This document shows, piece by piece, positions 60,777 through 64,000 of a DNA stretch of 64,000 bases (position 1 is the stretch's first letter; each line of letters starts with the position of its first letter). Under the pieces are notes generated by a model. It was not told where the DNA came from and ran no database searches. It saw only the letters and a list, made by a program, of their open reading frames with translations. The position numbers and the translations under genes are program-made. The stretch lies in NCBI GenBank assembly GCA_033065855.1, contig JAVXUO010001507.1, positions 54,098 to 118,097 of the forward strand. Reading direction: 5' to 3'. This DNA is from Escallonia rubra. Lineage: Eukaryota; Streptophyta; Magnoliopsida; Escalloniales; Escalloniaceae.

Positions 60777-63614
60777 ATGGCTAGACAACGAAGAGTTACG
60801 AGGGCTGCCAGCCGGGGCCTTATCCATGCCGTTCAAGAAGAGGACCACACAGGTGAACAGGAGGGGACCAGTGCTGTGCGTCCCCAAGACCAGCCGCAAA
60901 CTACCGCACCTGACATACAAGTTGCGGTCAGCGCGGCCATCCAACAGTTTTCGCCCGCTATAACCACTCTTATGACGGCCGTGATGGAAATGCAAAAGTC
61001 CATACAGGCAATGGCCTCCCAACAAACCATTGCACCAGTCCAACCCCATGGACCTGAGTTGGCTCTTGACGTCGCTCAGGCCCCAGTGTCGCGACCACCG
61101 CCGCCGCAATCAACCAGACCATTGGCGGTAGGACTTGCGACATCTTCACCTCATACAGCTGCTGCACTGCATCCCGTGATGCCATCACGCCGACCTCAGG
61201 CAGACCTTGGACCCGTGCTGCAACAGACCCACCCTGTCCTCGCACCTCGGCGTATGCCGGCGCGAAGTTCGTCTGAAACCCATGACTCCATTGAGATGGA
61301 ACCTAACCCTTACTCAACCGAACAACATCAAACCAATGCCCAGGCAGTGGACATGTCCCGCCCAACCACCCATGCCCATATACAATTACCACCACAAGCC
61401 CCTGTCATATATCAACCCTCCGTTGCACCTGTCCACCAAGTTGCTCCTTCTGGGGGCTCGGGAGCTCGTGGCATCCCAGCCAGTCACCACCCTTTAACCG
61501 TCCATGATGACCCGTCTCCCAACTATGTCACTCGTTCAGACTTGGAGACACTCATCCATCGCTTGTCACAAAGCTCTACGCCTCATCCCTCTGCCCACCT
61601 GACGGGCCATGCCCCATATGTCAATGATGTTGCCACCATACCTTATCCCCCGAAGTACAAACAACCAGCCTTTGTGCTCTTCAACGGACGTGAGGGCAAC
61701 GCCCGTGAGCATTTGACAAGATTTGCAGGCTCATTGGAGCAGTATGGCCCGGGAGACAGCTTGAAGTTGAGGGAATTCCACAAGTCCCTTACAGGCTTGG
61801 CCTACACGTGGTACCACCAGATCCCTGCGGGGACTGTCCACGCATGGAACGACATGGTCCAATTGTTCTTAGACAAGTTCCATTACGAGGCCGAACGCGT
61901 GAGTGTTGTTGATATTGCTGGCATCCGCCAGAACCAAGGGGAAGACTTGAATGAGTACGTGCACCGTTTCCATCTCAAATGCCTTGAGTGCACGGACTTC
62001 AGCAAGGACGAGACGTTGGTTCCCATATGCATAAAAAACATGACTGATATATACCGTGTGCATATCGAGAATCTGCAGTTGAGGTCATGGGGACACCTCA
62101 AGGAAACAGCCCGCCGTACTTACGAGACGGTCGGTCATGTCAAGCCATGGAGGCCTCGCCCGCAGAATGCGCTGCTGGCCTCAGCTGACACATTCAACAA
62201 CCAGCGCAACAGCAACGGCACCAGCAGCAACAACATCAATAACCACACTGGTTTTAAGCGTCAGTTCTCGGATGGGGACCAACGCCCCGACAAGCGGCGA
62301 CAGCAAGAGACTCCGCCCGCCTTTCCGTGTGATTTGAATATAGTAAAAGGACTCCTGGCAGAATGGGTCGCCAATGATAACAACTTCAAGTTGCCACCTG
62401 TGAGGATCCCCATCACGGACGAAGAAAGAACAAGGCCTAACTACTGCCCTTACCACCAGGCCCTTGGACATCCCCTCAAGAACTGCAACGCATTGCGAGC
62501 TATCTTCGCAAGAAAGGTCGCGACGGGCGACCTACAGCTGCGGAAGCATCACGACGTGCGGAAGAACCCGTACCCGAATCATGGCAACAACAACCGCGAG
62601 CATCAGGTGCTCATGGTTACGGCCGACCACGTCGAGCCGCGCGTCCCCGAAGCTTCTGCGGAAGTCTCCCCTATGGCCACAACTTGTGTACCTTCTACCC
62701 CCCAGCCAGCATCCTCAGCTGGACGAATGACGAAGATCAAAGACTTCTTTGATGAAATGGGGTTTTCACCCGCAGCGCGGACATATCTCTCGGACTGTTT
62801 GATCGAGGTCACTACCGGCCTCGGGCCCGAATGCTTCGCCGCCCAGGCCGAGCTCAAGCACATCCCTTCCACCGCATTCATTTTCTCAGGCGATGACTCA
62901 CCGCCGATTGAGCATCATAATCGGCCGCTATACCTTGAATGCACTGTCAACGGCACCGGCTTCCGCCGCGCCTTGGTAGATTGCGGCGCCTCGATCAATA
63001 TCATCCCCCTCATTACTTTGCAGCGGGCCGGTATACCGCCAAGAAAGATCATTCGGGACCCCATCAAAATCACTGGCTTTGGGCAGGGCCCCCAGTCCAC
63101 TCTTGGCCACATTACTGTCGACCTAATGGTCGGAACTGTCCGGCGCGACACCACTTTCCATGTGATAGATAGCGAGTCTTCCTTCCACCTCTTACTTGGG
63201 CGACCTTGGATCCATGTCAACAAGGCTGTTCCCTCGACGTACCACCAGTGTGTGAAACTGGTGGCCGGTCCTGCGGGGCATGAGGTAGCGGTAACCATCC
63301 CCGCAACCAAGGCCCCTTTCGAGTGCGCCGAGTCTTATTTTGCCGAGGCCTCCTTCTTCACCGAACTTGCTGCAGATAATGAGAATGCCACTCACATCCA
63401 CTCCACCAAGCTACCAAATTGGGATGAGCTGTGTGGGAACAAGCCACACAAATCCAAGTCCAAGAAAAACAACAAGAGCAAAGCATCCACCTCAACATCA
63501 CCATTAGATGCCCCTACCATCTCCCCGCCTTCGTCCCCCAAGTCCAAGAAGCATAAGGTTGAAGCCACCTTCCAACGTGTCATCATAGATGGAAGGGTGA
63601 TCTACCAATTATGA
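60777..63614 (+). CDS. Gag-protease polyprotein of the Tat-type retrotransposon (945 aa)
   Basis: Gag packages the element's RNA; the protease cuts the polyprotein. The frame opens earlier (60666), inside the LTR and across the primer-binding site, so ATG at 60777 (MARQRRVTRAASRG) is the sensible start. Residues 1-290 are Pro/Gln/Thr-rich. The retrotransposon gag domain is at about 301-458 (LTGLAYTWYHQIPAGTVHAW; RQNQGEDLNEYVHRFHLKC). A knuckle-like CPYHQALGHPLKNC is near 556-569. An aspartic protease is at about 717-830, with active site LVDCGASINIIPL (Asp at about 735) and LLGRPWIH near 806-813. The Lys/Ser-rich tail (KSKSKKNNKSKASTSTS) precedes the stop TGA at 63612-63614, after which the same frame continues into pol. 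No internal stops. Confidence 0.93.
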   Translation: MARQRRVTRAASRGLIHAVQEEDHTGEQEGTSAVRPQDQPQTTAPDIQVAVSAAIQQFSPAITTLMTAVMEMQKSIQAMASQQTIAPVQPHGPELALDVAQAPVSRPPPPQSTRPLAVGLATSSPHTAAALHPVMPSRRPQADLGPVLQQTHPVLAPRRMPARSSSETHDSIEMEPNPYSTEQHQTNAQAVDMSRPTTHAHIQLPPQAPVIYQPSVAPVHQVAPSGGSGARGIPASHHPLTVHDDPSPNYVTRSDLETLIHRLSQSSTPHPSAHLTGHAPYVNDVATIPYPPKYKQPAFVLFNGREGNAREHLTRFAGSLEQYGPGDSLKLREFHKSLTGLAYTWYHQIPAGTVHAWNDMVQLFLDKFHYEAERVSVVDIAGIRQNQGEDLNEYVHRFHLKCLECTDFSKDETLVPICIKNMTDIYRVHIENLQLRSWGHLKETARRTYETVGHVKPWRPRPQNALLASADTFNNQRNSNGTSSNNINNHTGFKRQFSDGDQRPDKRRQQETPPAFPCDLNIVKGLLAEWVANDNNFKLPPVRIPITDEERTRPNYCPYHQALGHPLKNCNALRAIFARKVATGDLQLRKHHDVRKNPYPNHGNNNREHQVLMVTADHVEPRVPEASAEVSPMATTCVPSTPQPASSAGRMTKIKDFFDEMGFSPAARTYLSDCLIEVTTGLGPECFAAQAELKHIPSTAFIFSGDDSPPIEHHNRPLYLECTVNGTGFRRALVDCGASINIIPLITLQRAGIPPRKIIRDPIKITGFGQGPQSTLGHITVDLMVGTVRRDTTFHVIDSESSFHLLLGRPWIHVNKAVPSTYHQCVKLVAGPAGHEVAVTIPATKAPFECAESYFAEASFFTELAADNENATHIHSTKLPNWDELCGNKPHKSKSKKNNKSKASTSTSPLDAPTISPPSSPKSKKHKVEATFQRVIIDGRVIYQL

Positions 63615-63654
63615 CGGTGTCCGGGGGCTCCGGGGGGTTCGCCGCCTAACCCCC
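63612..63654 (+). promoter_or_regulatory. Candidate stop-codon readthrough signal between gag-protease and pol
   Basis: TGA (63612-63614) is followed by CGG and, 18 bases after the stop, by a perfect 7-bp hairpin: GGGGGTT (63633-63639) pairing with AACCCCC (63648-63654) over an 8-base loop. UGA-CGG plus a 3' structure is a recognised readthrough context, and pol continues in the same frame. Confidence 0.6.
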
Positions 63655-64000
63655 TCGACCCCGAACCACTAATGAAGACGGAGTGGTGTTGTACGGCCGA
63701 GCATTGCTTGCCGGACCCTGAGCTCACACCAGGTGCTGCACCACCCTGCTATGAAGACGGCCCTCGACCGCAGGCCGAAGATCTTGAAGAAATTAACCTG
63801 GCTGACCCGGACGAGGAACCTCGACTGACCTACATCGGCACGAGGCTCGCCCCGGGGCGAAGAGAAGGACTGATTACTCTCCTCCGCGAATATCGCGACG
63901 TATTGGCATGGAGTTACAACGAAATGCCTGGATTGGATCCTGCCTTGGTGACGCACCATCTCAACATTGCTAACGGGTTCAGCCCTGTTCGACAGCATCC
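63615..64000 (+). CDS. Start of pol (region before the reverse transcriptase), partial
   Basis: The gag-protease frame continues after the TGA without another stop to the window edge. The first about 45 codons are poorly conserved linker (Pro/Gly/Glu). From 63753 the text is typical of Tat pol: PQAEDLEEINLADPDEEPRL, TRLAPGRREGLITLLREYRD, VLAWSYNEMPGLDPALVTHH, then LNIANGFSPVRQ. Reverse transcriptase, RNase H and integrase should follow outside the window. There is no obvious own start: the ATG at 63672 is in frame but within the linker, which favours expression as a gag-pol fusion by readthrough or splicing. Confidence 0.85.

Larger units (their letters stand above)
57724..64000 (+). mobile_element. 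Ty3/gypsy retrotransposon of the Tat type, left part
   Basis: Order: 5' LTR (57724-60706), primer-binding site (60713-60730), 46-bp leader, gag-protease (60777-63614), an in-frame TGA, then the start of pol running off the window. Gag and protease sequence, the primer-binding motif TGGCGACTCCGCTGGGGA and the pre-reverse-transcriptase text WSYNEMPGLDPALVTHHLNI are characteristic of the Tat/Ogre lineage. The open gag-protease and pol frames suggest a young insertion. The target duplication cannot be checked because the right end is missing. Confidence 0.9.

Overview
This window is nuclear DNA from a flowering plant, almost certainly a eudicot. It has intron-containing genes of plant-only families (OVATE family proteins, a plant E2F, an XTH fragment, a chloroplast-targeted DUF1279 protein), long AT-rich intergenic DNA, many TA, GA and GT microsatellites, and a dense mixture of plant transposons. 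I could not name the species. Two GC-rich islands, at about 48.0-48.2 kb and 57.7-64 kb, are both transposon sequence.

Layout. 0-10.4 kb is gene-bearing: an OVATE protein of the OFP13/15/18 type (42-626, +), an OVATE protein of the OFP6/8 type (5571-6170, -), and an unrecognised 160-residue protein (9892-10374, -). A small hAT element with a perfect 8-bp target duplication lies between the last two. 10.8-28.4 kb is a transposon block: a solo LTR with a 5-bp target duplication, a Pack-MULE-like element carrying an intron-containing fragment of a xyloglucan endotransglucosylase gene, a decayed autonomous hAT element, a broken MULE transposase followed by a GRF-zinc-finger gene relic, and a decayed L1-type LINE. 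28.4-32.2 kb is low-complexity and repeat DNA.

32.2-41.6 kb holds the two best genes, which converge: a three-exon chloroplast DUF1279 (FAM210-like) membrane protein on + and a 14-exon E2F transcription factor on -, which I assembled exon by exon with consistent splice phases to 460 residues. The 3.7-kb first intron of E2F hosts an RTE-type LINE relic. 42.5-48.4 kb is again mobile DNA: two Helitron-like elements, a hAT element with a perfect target duplication, and a Harbinger-like MITE filled with a GC-rich minisatellite. 49.9-51.0 kb has an F-box pseudogene broken at two GT microsatellites, tail to tail with an intact 78-residue protein on the minus strand. A likely 5' untranslated exon of a minus-strand gene is at 56.64-56.74 kb.

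57.7-64.0 kb is the left part of a large Ty3/gypsy element of the Tat type: a 2.98-kb LTR built largely of tandem arrays, a primer-binding site, a complete gag-protease frame, and the start of pol. Gag-protease and pol lie in the same frame, separated by a single TGA followed by CGG and then by a perfect 7-bp hairpin, which looks like a programmed readthrough site. This is the most interesting signal in the window.

The host genes do not form an operon or pathway. The two OVATE genes look like a conserved neighbour pair, while E2F (cell-cycle entry) and the DUF1279 protein are simply adjacent.
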